DNA of 19,877 nt, from the NCBI GenBank assembly GCA_900756715.1, contig CAAELC010000039.1:1-19877 (forward strand), given 5' to 3'. This DNA comes from an uncultured Oscillospiraceae bacterium. Its GTDB lineage: Bacteria > Bacillota > Clostridia > Oscillospirales > Oscillospiraceae. The notes beneath the pieces were generated by a model. It did not search any database. It worked only from the letters and a program-made list of their open reading frames with translations, and was not told the DNA's origin. The first letter of the stretch is position 1; every line of letters starts with the position of its first letter. The position numbers were made by a program, and so were the translations under genes. This document shows, in pieces, positions 1 to 5,504 of the stretch.

Positions 1-163
1 GCCAACCGTAACCACATCCTAAATCCAAAACTTTTTTTCCCTGTAATTTAGGGAATAACGGTTGCAACTGATGCCACTCTCCAGCAGCTTTCAGACCATC
101 TTTGCTTCTTCCCATTTCCGCATATGCGGCAAAAAATTCACTATTATCGTAAATATTTCTCAT
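1..163 (-). CDS. SAM-dependent class I methyltransferase, N-terminal fragment (runs off the window)
   Basis: The reverse strand from an ATG at 163 reads an open frame of 54 codons to the window edge, beginning MRNIYDNSEFFAAY. It contains KVLDLGCGYGW at about residues 43-53. This is motif I (glycine-rich SAM-binding loop) of Rossmann-fold class I methyltransferases, at the usual distance from the N-terminus for a small cytosolic enzyme. The start is supported by GGAGG, nine bases upstream of the ATG. The substrate cannot be read from this fragment. The segment is visibly richer in A/T than the genes to its right, which hints at a different origin. It ends 30 bases before the GyrI-like gene on the same strand, so the two could be co-transcribed. 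The fold is clear, and the partial length comes from the window boundary rather than a break. Confidence 0.85.
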   Translation of the reverse strand, partial: MRNIYDNSEFFAAYAEMGRSKDGLKAAGEWHQLQPLFPKLQGKKVLDLGCGYGW

Positions 164-193
164 TGATAATTACCTCCACAACTTCCGATTTAC

Positions 194-826
194 CTACACC
201 TTTTTGATCGGGTGCCGGATGACGGTCTTCCACTTTTCAGGCGCAATCTTTCTGGCATCCGACAGATAGATCTCGTGATGCAGCCTTGTTTCGCTCAGGT
301 CATTTTCATATCCGTTTTCGGACAGGTAGGCGTCCATCAGCGCAACGGTTGCAGGTTCCTCGTCAAAAGGTCCTAAGTGCATCATCTGCACGCAAAGTCC
401 CTCCTCGATGGTCAGAAACTCCGCCGCCGAGCAGTCCAGCTTTTTCTTCCTCGCCGCCGTTTCCACAGCCCACGCAAAATCCTTCCGGGTCACAAAATCC
501 GGCAGGCGGATCACAGAAATCCAGCGGAATGCGGATTTATCGGCATAATCAATGCCGTCTTTCCCTTCCTGCCACCAGAAGCCCTCCAGCGGCGGGACGA
601 CATATTCAAAGAAGCCCTCCATTTTGTAATCGGTCTTGTAGCTCATTTTCAGCGTGTACGCAACCGCATACAGCACGCCAATGGCCTGCTGATAGGCTCC
701 GCCCGCCTCGTTGGGGTCGCCGCTTCCTCTGACAGCAATATAGTTTGCCTTCGGCACGGTTACGATCTCCGGCCGGTTCTTCGGCATATAGAATTCCTTG
801 TATTCTTTCTTGAAGTCAAAAGTCAT
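194..826 (-). CDS. GyrI-like small-molecule-binding domain protein (stand-alone effector-binding domain)
   Basis: This 210-residue soluble protein has no signal peptide or membrane segment. Its sequence (YKEFYMPKNRPEIVTVPKANYIAVRGSGDPNE near the N-terminus, then aromatic-rich segments such as GFWWQEG, and HHEIYLSDARK near the end) fits the stand-alone GyrI-like proteins related to the ligand-binding half of AraC- and MerR-type multidrug regulators. Members of this fold bind hydrophobic or cationic small molecules in a pocket lined by aromatic residues and acids. Some detoxify, and most have no proven role. There is no DNA-binding domain. The start at 826 is preceded by GGAGAG at a good distance. 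A decayed MerR DNA-binding domain lies just upstream on the opposite strand, a context consistent with a former regulator/effector pair. The family call is fairly sure and the function is unknown. Confidence 0.8.
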   Translation of the reverse strand: MTFDFKKEYKEFYMPKNRPEIVTVPKANYIAVRGSGDPNEAGGAYQQAIGVLYAVAYTLKMSYKTDYKMEGFFEYVVPPLEGFWWQEGKDGIDYADKSAFRWISVIRLPDFVTRKDFAWAVETAARKKKLDCSAAEFLTIEEGLCVQMMHLGPFDEEPATVALMDAYLSENGYENDLSETRLHHEIYLSDARKIAPEKWKTVIRHPIKKV

Positions 827-1011
827 AGTTTTCTCTCCGTATTATGTCTTTAAAGGATACGCCCCGCTGCTACATGCACGGTTTTCAGCGTCAGCGACAC
901 AACCGTCCGATTCGGCTTCAAGCTCAGCTTGTCAATGCCCCTGATCGTGATGGTTCGATTTATGATGGGCCCTCCTATGAACGCAAGGAAAATAGATGCG
1001 TATAACTTTAC

Positions 1012-1023
1012 AGAATACATTCT
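1012..1023. promoter_or_regulatory. Small palindrome AGAATACATTCT in the spacer upstream of the GyrI-like gene
   Basis: This is a perfect 12-base palindrome with five-base arms and a two-base centre. On the minus strand it lies between a weak -35-like TTGTAG and a -10-like TATACG spaced 17 bases apart, pointing toward the GyrI-like gene. MerR-family regulators bind short palindromes between -35 and -10 boxes, and a MerR relic lies alongside. It may be the leftover operator of that regulator. The promoter match is weak, so this is tentative. Confidence 0.3.
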
Positions 1024-1054
1024 ACAACAATCCTTAAAAAATCGCAACAGCATC

Positions 1055-1275
1055 CAAATATACTTTACCGTAATAGGGCAAAAGGTGTCGAACGCAGGCG
1101 TCAGCATCCATACCTTGCAGTACCATTACAAGTGCGGATTTCTGCCATCGGCGGAGTATACGCACGCGGGCTACCGCCTGTATGACGCTGCGGCCCCGGA
1201 GCGCCTGCAGCAGGCTCTGCCGTTCCGGGAGCCGGAATTTCCGCTCGATTTGTTGAGCGTGCAATCTCCGTCTAC
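1055..1275 (+). pseudogene. MerR-family regulator DNA-binding domain, decayed remnant
   Basis: One frame reads YFTVIGQKVSNAGVSIHTLQ, then YHYKCGFLPSAEYTHAGYRLYD, then ERLQQALPFREPEFPLDLL. This matches the MerR winged-helix pattern (V-x-x-x-AGVS-x-RTL-x-YYD-x-x-GLL, EAGYRLYD, ERLQQILFFRELEFPL) over about 65 residues. It has clear lesions. The recognition-helix YYD has become YHY, GLL has become GFL, two extra residues interrupt the start (TVIGQKVSN where TVGQVSK is usual), and there is no start codon with a ribosome site at the right place. After FPLDLL the sequence stops resembling MerR, so the coiled coil and effector domain are gone. The surrounding frame stays open by chance from 929 to 1342. 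The intact gene was probably a TipA/BmrR-like regulator. A functional short protein is unlikely. Confidence 0.7.
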
Positions 1276-1282
1276 TGCAGGC

Positions 1283-1330
1283 AACAAAAATTACCCCTCA
1301 GGTACTGCGCAGATTGCAGCGCCTGAGGGG
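1283..1330 (-). terminator. Rho-independent terminator after the LysR gene
   Basis: Arms CCCCTCAGG (1294-1302) and CCTGAGGGG (1322-1330) pair perfectly, with a further inner CTGC/GCAG pairing. On the minus strand the stem is followed by TAATTTTTGTT, a U-rich tail. It lies 56 bases past the stop of the minus-strand LysR gene. Confidence 0.8.
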
Positions 1331-1385
1331 CTCGTCATATAGAAAAACATATTGCAGCTGTATGGCAAAAATAGGCAAATACTTT

Positions 1386-2270
1386 TTACAAAAATTCTGA
1401 TTTCAGCATCCGGGCAAATTCCTCGATATAATACCCGGAATTGTCCTTTTTCCAGAATACGCAGTAGGTTTTGGTTACCGGCTCGCCGTTCCTCGTCAAT
1501 GGGATGCGCCTCACGGCGGAATCGAACCATTCCTGCTCCCCGATCACATCCACCGGCAGATAGCCCTGCCCGGTAATAGTCATCAGCCGTGCCTCCTGCA
1601 GAGAATCCGCAAATCGGTACTCGCCATGCAGACCCACAATGGAGGTATAGTACGCCTGCTCCTCCTGCCGGCCGTCGGCGTTGATGACCAGAATGCAGGG
1701 GGTGTTTTTCAGCTCCTCCGGCTGGATCTGCGCAAGGCGGCTCAGGGGATTCCGGGCCGAAATTTCGATGAAGGTGCGGCTTTCGGACAGAACCAGATTG
1801 CGGTACGCGCCGGAGAATGCCCGCCGCTGATCGTTGAGGGCAAGGTCGATGGTGCCGTTTTCCATGGCGTGGTAAAGGTCGTTGTGGCTGCCGATGGTTA
1901 CCTGCACATTGACCTTGGGATATTTTTCAGAAAACTGCGCAATGGCCTGCGAAAATTCACCGCCGTGGTAGCCCTTGTAGCAGCCCAGGCGAAGAATGCA
2001 GCTGTCATCCGCGTCCAGCCGCTTGGTCTCCCGGATGAGCTGCTCCAAGTCGCTGCGGATGATGATGCTTTTGCGGTAAAAATACTCTCCAGCGCTCGTA
2101 AGGCTGAAGGTGCGGTTGTGGCGATTCAAAAGCTGCACGCCCAGCTCGTCCTCTAATTTTTTGATCTGCTGGGAGATGGCAGACTGGGACACATGGCACT
2201 TTTCTGCGGCGGCGTAAAAGCTGCCGCATTCCACCACGGCCTGTAGGTACTCCATCTGACGGAACAGCAT
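1386..2270 (-). CDS. LysR-family transcriptional regulator
   Basis: This 294-residue protein has the usual LysR length. The N-terminal winged helix-turn-helix spans residues 1-60 (MLFRQMEYLQAVVECGSFYAAAEKCHVSQSAISQ, then IKKLEDELGVQLLNRHNR, SLTSAGEYF). A linker helix follows, then the periplasmic-binding-protein-like effector domain from about residue 90 (LRLGCYKGYHGGEF, DLALNDQRRAFSG). It should act as a cytosolic tetrameric DNA-binding regulator whose ligand is unknown. GGAG lies ten bases before the ATG, inside a palindrome shared with the start of the divergent gene. The plus-strand neighbour, only 37 bases away, is a broken DUF4405/aldo-keto reductase chimera. In related genomes LysR regulators often stand divergent to reductase genes they control, so this one may have lost its target. 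A terminator follows the gene. Confidence 0.93.
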   Translation of the reverse strand: MLFRQMEYLQAVVECGSFYAAAEKCHVSQSAISQQIKKLEDELGVQLLNRHNRTFSLTSAGEYFYRKSIIIRSDLEQLIRETKRLDADDSCILRLGCYKGYHGGEFSQAIAQFSEKYPKVNVQVTIGSHNDLYHAMENGTIDLALNDQRRAFSGAYRNLVLSESRTFIEISARNPLSRLAQIQPEELKNTPCILVINADGRQEEQAYYTSIVGLHGEYRFADSLQEARLMTITGQGYLPVDVIGEQEWFDSAVRRIPLTRNGEPVTKTYCVFWKKDNSGYYIEEFARMLKSEFL

Positions 2271-2275
2271 CGAAA

Positions 2276-2304
2276 ATCAACTCCTTTTTTGTTTAGGAGT
2301 TGAT
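2276..2304. promoter_or_regulatory. Perfect 10-bp inverted repeat in the 37-base gap between divergent starts
   Basis: Arms ATCAACTCCT (2276-2285) and AGGAGTTGAT (2295-2304) are exact reverse complements around a nine-base T-rich loop. Each arm contains an AGGAG ribosome site, one serving the minus-strand LysR gene and the other the plus-strand DUF4405 fragment. It could be an operator or an RNA hairpin that hides both ribosome sites. No convincing promoter is seen in the gap itself. Confidence 0.55.
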
Positions 2305-2307
2305 GAA

Positions 2308-2640
2308 ATGACGCGGCAGGAGGCCCATGAGTGGCTGGGCGCGGCAGAGCTGGTACTGTTCATTGCACATCATATTCTCAACGCCCGATGGCTGAAAGGC
2401 ATCGGGCGCGGGAGATATTCCCCATTCCGTATTCTGCAAACTGTGCTGGCCGTGCTGGTGCTTGTGGCCATGCTTGGCTCTATGGTCAGCGGCATCATGA
2501 TGAGCCGTTATGCATTTTCGTTTCTGGATATTCACGGCGGGATGTCGCTGGCCCGGATAAGGCACATGGCTTGCGCCTTTTGGGGCTTTGTTTTCCTCTC
2601 TGCCCACCTCGGCCTGCACTGGAGCATGATGATGGGGCCG
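2308..2640 (+). pseudogene. DUF4405 membrane protein, fragment lacking the N-terminal helix
   Basis: The frame from ATG 2308 reads QEAHEWLGAAELVLFIAHHILN, then RGRYSPFRILQTVLAVLVLVAMLG, SGIMMSRYAFSF and MACAFWGFVFLSAHLGLHW. This is the typical DUF4405 core: three hydrophobic segments with histidines that in related cytochrome b561-like proteins could bind haem. Intact members begin with another membrane helix about 25 residues earlier. Here no hydrophobic codons precede the ATG, so the front is missing. Similarity ends at about 2640 (HWSMMMG). Beyond that the frame becomes arginine-rich nonsense up to a stop at 2721, while an aldo/keto reductase tail begins in another frame. The fragment still has a ribosome site (AGGAG, eight bases upstream), so it may be translated. 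Either a deletion removed the C-terminus together with most of a neighbouring gene, or the region was assembled by recombination. Confidence 0.75.
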
Positions 2641-2873
2641 GCGCGAAGATGCAGAAAATCGCGCTGGCATGGCATTGGGCCACGGGTGTGGCATCGCCCA
2701 TTGTCGGCGCAACCAAGGTAAAGTATCTGGACGATGCAGCCAATGCGCTGGATGTTTCGCTGACGGATGCGGATATTGCCTATCTGGAAGATCCATATAT
2801 GCCCCACCGCATCGTGGGAGCCATCTGCCATAACCCGCCGCAGGGGGTCATGCTGCTGGACGAGAAGCGATAA
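2641..2873 (+). pseudogene. Aldo/keto reductase, C-terminal fragment
   Basis: In the frame of 2649 the sequence reads MQKIALAWHWATGVASPIVGAT, then KVKYLDDAANALDVSLTDADIAYLEDPYMPHRIVG, ending at a TAA at 2871-2873. This matches the last 70 or so residues of NADPH-dependent aldo/keto reductases: the helix ending ALAW, the strand SPIVGAT that contacts the cofactor phosphate, the L-T-x-x-D-I-x-x-L-E helix, and the PHRIVG tail. The barrel and the catalytic Asp/Tyr/Lys/His residues are all absent. The join to the DUF4405 fragment is at about 2637-2645 with a change of frame, so no useful fusion protein results. It is best read as the scar of a deletion between two neighbouring genes that may once have been controlled by the adjacent LysR protein. 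Confidence 0.8.
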
Positions 2874-3262
2874 ACAACAGCCCTGATGTATTTCTTTTGT
2901 GAAACGCATCAGAGCCTCTGCATTTCATGGATTTTCGGACGGTTTTCCGCTGCCCACTTTACGGGATTACTGCCATCGGAGACCGGATTACTTTCTTATG
3001 CCCCCGACCACAGCGCCGCATCGGCATTTGGGTATAAAATATCCAGGCATAAGATTTAAGCAGCCGAGGTAAGCCCGCTCGACGCACCCTGTAACGCGGA
3101 AGATTGCGTCGCTTTCCTTCCTAACGCAATTTCCGGCAGCAAATCAACCTTCCCCCGCGAGAAGCACCGCTGAGAACTTAAAACTGCCCATATTCGGCCA
3201 AATCATTTTGTCTATTTCGACTATTTCCCAGTATTTCATGGCGATTATGGGGGGGATTATCA
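2874..3262. other. Gene-free stretch with two hairpins
   Basis: No convincing coding sequence is seen on either strand. Two inverted repeats stand out. The first, at 2883-2912, has a 12-base stem with one mismatch (CTGATGTATTTC against GAAACGCATCAG) and loop TTTTGT, just after the reductase relic. It is probably a weak terminator, although no U-run follows. The second, at 3097-3135, pairs CGGAA and ATTGCGT with ACGCAAT and TTCCG around one bulged G. The rest may be decayed coding DNA that I cannot identify. Confidence 0.45.
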
Positions 3263-3291
3263 TTGACTTCTCTGTTCTTTCCGCATATAGT
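3263..3291 (+). promoter_or_regulatory. Sigma-A-type promoter of the DUF4430 gene
   Basis: TTGACT (3263-3268) and TATAGT (3286-3291) are 17 bases apart, a near-consensus vegetative promoter pointing at the DUF4430 gene. The predicted transcript start near 3298 leaves a leader of about 247 bases before the start codon. Confidence 0.65.
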
Positions 3292-3297
3292 TATACT

Positions 3298-3544
3298 GTA
3301 CCGTTGCCGGGAAATCAGGCCATGGCCCTTCGCAAATTGTATTTGCTTTGCAAAAGCTCGGCGCGTGGGCAGTAGAATTGCACGCTGGAGGATTATGGTT
3401 GTGCAGCGGGCGCTCTCTCCGTGGCAGCATAGGCTAAGGTGAGCAACGCCGGCAAGAAAAACGGAAAGAGAGATAACCACAAAAATAGCCGACGCAGAGG
3501 CACAACAGTGCCTCTGCGTGTGGCACTTTCAAGAGGTATATGTG
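3298..3544 (+). promoter_or_regulatory. Long structured 5' leader, candidate cis-regulatory RNA, with a possible 15-codon upstream ORF
   Basis: About 247 bases separate the promoter from the DUF4430 start. Visible structure includes GCAAAT/ATTTGC around a three-base loop near 3333-3347 and a perfect 12-bp hairpin at 3492-3519. A small ORF, MVVQRALSPWQHRLR (3395-3442), follows GGAGG by three bases and may be a leader peptide. I compared the leader by eye with hallmark motifs of cobalamin, TPP, FMN, SAM, THF, ZTP and molybdenum-cofactor riboswitches and found no clear match. The leader is long enough for a riboswitch, but none is recognised. Confidence 0.35.
3492..3519. promoter_or_regulatory. 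Perfect 12-bp hairpin just upstream of the DUF4430 ribosome site
   Basis: ACGCAGAGGCAC (3492-3503) and GTGCCTCTGCGT (3508-3519) pair exactly around loop AACA. The ribosome site AAGAGG starts 12 bases later. No U-run follows on the plus strand; on the minus strand a short CTATTTTTG lies a few bases beyond. It may be an attenuator, an mRNA-stabilising hairpin or a weak minus-strand terminator. Confidence 0.6.
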
Positions 3545-4315
3545 ATGCACATGAAAAAAGGACAGAAATTCTGGCTGGCAGCGCTGGTGCTGTCCCTGCT
3601 GTTGACCTGCGTAGCCTGTGATTCGCCGAAAGCCAATGACGCGGATGCCGTACCGGACATCAGGCAGGAGCAAACCGCCGCCGGCAAGGAGAGCGATACT
3701 GCCAAGGACGGAGAAACGGCGGATGACGCTGCGACTGAGGACAAGGCGGCATCCGATCAGGAAAAAGCGGAGGACACCCAAAAGGAGACCAAGCAGGAAA
3801 TCAATCCCGACACCGGAAAGGATAAGTATCAGACTGACCCTGTGCCGGAGGGAAAGCCCGCGCCGGTAGAACCGGAGGACACTGCGGTGGACAGCACCAC
3901 CCGCTACACCTGCACATTCTCCATCTCCTGCGCCACGATTCTGAATAACATGGACAAGTGCGACGAGAGCAAAAAGCCACTTGTCCCGGCGGACGGCGTG
4001 ATTCTGCCTGCCACCACCGTGACCTTCAGCGAGGGCGAGAGCGTATTTGATGTGCTCCAGCGTGTCTGCCGGGAAAACAGGATTCACATGGAGTCAAGCA
4101 GGACGACCAACTATAACAGCGCATATGTGAAGGGCATCAATAACCTGTATGAGTTTGATGTGGGCAGCCTGTCCGGCTGGATGTACTCCGTCAATGACTG
4201 GTTTCCTAATTACGGCTGTTCCCGCTACGCCCTGCAAAATGGGGATGTAGTGAAGTGGGTCTACACCTGCGACTCTGGCTATGATGTGGGTGGCGGTTAT
4301 TCCACCGGCAGCTAA
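3545..4315 (+). CDS. DUF4430 (transcobalamin-like) domain protein, probably a surface lipoprotein
   Basis: This protein has 256 residues from ATG 3545, chosen because AAGAGG lies eight bases upstream; an ATG at 3551 is also possible. Residues 1-25 form an export signal: KK, then a hydrophobic core, then LTCVAC followed by D. The lipobox is imperfect, but Cys25 is a likely lipid-anchored residue. Residues 26-115 are a low-complexity Glu/Asp/Lys/Ala linker, typical of a wall-spanning spacer. Residues 116-245 carry the DUF4430 fold (FSEGESVFDVLQRVCRE, then YEFDVGSLSGWMYSVNDWFPN, then LQNGDVVKWVYT), which resembles the C-terminal lobe of transcobalamin/intrinsic factor. A short Gly/Ser tail ends the protein. 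Related domains are often found in surface proteins thought to capture cobalamin or similar ligands, but binding here is unproven. It has its own promoter, a long leader and a terminator, so it is monocistronic. Confidence 0.85.
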   Translation: MHMKKGQKFWLAALVLSLLLTCVACDSPKANDADAVPDIRQEQTAAGKESDTAKDGETADDAATEDKAASDQEKAEDTQKETKQEINPDTGKDKYQTDPVPEGKPAPVEPEDTAVDSTTRYTCTFSISCATILNNMDKCDESKKPLVPADGVILPATTVTFSEGESVFDVLQRVCRENRIHMESSRTTNYNSAYVKGINNLYEFDVGSLSGWMYSVNDWFPNYGCSRYALQNGDVVKWVYTCDSGYDVGGGYSTGS

Positions 4316-4363
4316 GGCAGCCGCTTGGAGAGGGAGCACAAGAGAGGCTTCGTTGTAATCAGG

Positions 4364-4412
4364 AAAATATTGCGGACAAAGTGGCTGTGTGCTGCTTTGC
4401 CCGCGATATTTT
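4364..4412 (+). terminator. Terminator after the DUF4430 gene
   Basis: AAAATATTGCGGACAAAG (4364-4381) pairs with CTTTGCCCGCGATATTTT (4395-4412), with one wobble and one mismatch. The second arm ends in TTTT followed by GTTTAT. It lies 48 bases past the stop codon. Confidence 0.75.
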
Positions 4413-4702
4413 GTTTATGGGCCATACGCGCAAGCGGTAAATTTAACATCATATAGACATATACAGAAAATATTCTTGTTATTTAATGTGTTTATATAAA
4501 ATGTAGGGTAAAAAGCAAAAATAGCAAAACAATCTGCATAAAGTTATTGCAATGAAATCGCCAAGATCGCATAAGTTCCTGGCATTTTTCCTGGCAATCG
4601 CACTCTCCCTGCCCCTGCTTCCTGCACAACTTGATACTCAGCAAACCATCTCTGTCCAGCAAGATACACGGCACTTTCCGTTTATTTTCCACCAGTATGT
4701 GC
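4413..4702. other. A/T-rich spacer without a supported gene
   Basis: This lies between the convergent DUF4430 and rubrerythrin terminators. A plus-strand frame from 4552 starts with a signal-peptide-like MKSPRSHKFLAFFLAIALSL, but it has no ribosome site and runs antisense through the rubrerythrin terminator and gene. A minus-strand frame at 4492-4704 would start with TTG inside the terminator U-run. Neither is credible. The low G+C of 4440-4560 differs from the flanks. Confidence 0.5.
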
Positions 4703-4736
4703 AAAAAATAAGGGAGAGGATCGCTCCTCTCCCTTA
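4703..4736 (-). terminator. Rho-independent terminator of rubrerythrin
   Basis: TAAGGGAGAGGA (4709-4720) and TCCTCTCCCTTA (4725-4736) are exact complements around a four-base loop. On the minus strand the stem runs into TTTTTT (4703-4708). It starts 13 bases after the rubrerythrin stop. Confidence 0.95.
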
Positions 4737-4749
4737 CAATTTGGGTGTA

Positions 4750-5319
4750 TTACTTGTTGAAGTACCGCTTCAGCAGACCCTCAAATGCCTTGCCGTGGCG
4801 GGCTTCGTCGCGGGCCATTTCATGAACGGTGTCATGGATGGCATCCAGATTGTACTTCTTCGCCAGCTTGGCCAGCTCGAACTTACCGGCGGTGGCGCCG
4901 TTCTCGGCATCCACACGCATCTGCAGGTTCTTCTCGGTGGAGCTGGTCACAACCTCGCCCAGCAGCTCGGCGAACTTGGCGGCGTGCTCAGCCTCCTCCA
5001 GACCGGCCTTCTCCCAGTACAGGCCGATCTCGGGATAACCCTCGCGATGGGCCACACGGGCCATGGCCAGATACATACCGACCTCGCTGCACTCACCCTC
5101 GAAGTTGGCGCGCAGGCCGTCGATGATCTCCTTCTGCACCTCGGCGGGCACATCCTCGCCAAACACCTTGCCAACGCCCACCACATGCTCGGCGGCCCAG
5201 GTCTTCTCCTCGGCCTGCAGGGTGAACTTTTCGCCGCTCACATGGCACACAGGGCACTCGGCAGGAGGCACATCGCCCTCATGAACATAACCGCAAACAG
5301 GACATACCCACTTTTTCAT
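4750..5319 (-). CDS. rbr: Rubrerythrin with N-terminal rubredoxin domain (reverse rubrerythrin)
   Basis: This is a 189-residue cytosolic di-iron peroxidase that reduces hydrogen peroxide to water, protecting anaerobes against oxidative stress with electrons from NADH via rubredoxin-type carriers. Residues 1-30 form a rubredoxin-like iron site: CPVC (Cys6, Cys9) and CPVC (Cys22, Cys25). From about residue 55 the ferritin-like four-helix bundle carries the carboxylate and histidine ligands (EGECSEVGMYLAMA, GLEEAEHAAKFAELLGEV, then DTVHEMARDEARHGKAFEGLL). The rubredoxin domain precedes the di-iron domain, the reverse of classical rubrerythrin, as in Clostridium rubrerythrins induced by oxygen. 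The ribosome site AAGGATGG precedes the ATG. A palindrome in the promoter suggests control by a stress repressor. The gene is monocistronic, with its own terminator. Confidence 0.96.
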   Translation of the reverse strand: MKKWVCPVCGYVHEGDVPPAECPVCHVSGEKFTLQAEEKTWAAEHVVGVGKVFGEDVPAEVQKEIIDGLRANFEGECSEVGMYLAMARVAHREGYPEIGLYWEKAGLEEAEHAAKFAELLGEVVTSSTEKNLQMRVDAENGATAGKFELAKLAKKYNLDAIHDTVHEMARDEARHGKAFEGLLKRYFNK

Positions 5320-5380
5320 AGTAAATTACCATCCTTTCAATATCTTGGATCTTTCGATCGTTTTCCTTTGGTGTGATTGT

Positions 5381-5426
5381 AGTATAGCACGATGGGCAGA
5401 TTTTAAAAGTTGCATTTGCAACTTTT
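5381..5426 (-). promoter_or_regulatory. Rubrerythrin promoter with perfect palindromic operator
   Basis: On the minus strand TATACT (5381-5386) is a good -10 box. No good -35 box stands at the right distance. Instead a palindrome occupies 5405-5426, with arms AAAAGTTGCA and TGCAACTTTT around TT, covering the -35 position. Rubrerythrins in Clostridia are known targets of the peroxide sensor PerR, but this palindrome does not match the usual PerR box (TTATAATTATTATAA-like). The binding protein is therefore open. Position suggests a repressor or an activator replacing the -35 contact. Confidence 0.7.
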
Positions 5427-5462
5427 TGGAAATTTTTAAAAAAATTCATTTTTGTATTCTGT

Positions 5463-5496
5463 AACAATCCCCCGGGCTTGTACCCGGGGGATTGTT
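5463..5496 (-). terminator. Strong hairpin downstream of the P-type ATPase gene
   Basis: AACAATCCCCCGGG (5463-5476) and CCCGGGGGATTGTT (5483-5496) pair perfectly over 14 bases around a six-base loop. It lies eight bases past the ATPase stop on the minus strand. The U-run is only the ATTGTT of the arm, so termination relies on the very stable stem. It also insulates the rubrerythrin promoter. Confidence 0.75.
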
Positions 5497-5504
5497 TGCT
5501 TCTT

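Noticed and set aside
850..1107. Minus-strand frame ending LSLKPNRTVVSLTLKTVHVAAGRIL
   Set aside because: It has a regular beta-strand-like pattern that could be the tail of a lost gene, but I recognise no family and it has no start signal.
929..1342. 137-codon plus-strand frame as a gene
   Set aside because: Only the middle part resembles MerR; the start has no ribosome site and the ends resemble nothing. It is treated as a pseudogene.
3298..3544. Cobalamin riboswitch upstream of the DUF4430 gene
   Set aside because: Context suggested it, but the conserved GCCACTG and B12-box (CCAGGA-ACCTGCC) segments were not found on either strand.
4492..4704. Cys-containing minus-strand frame after rubrerythrin
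   Set aside because: It would begin with TTG inside the U-run of a strong terminator and has no ribosome site.
4552..5376. 274-codon plus-strand frame beginning with a signal-peptide-like segment
   Set aside because: It runs antisense through the rubrerythrin terminator and gene, with no ribosome site; the hydrophobic start is a chance effect.
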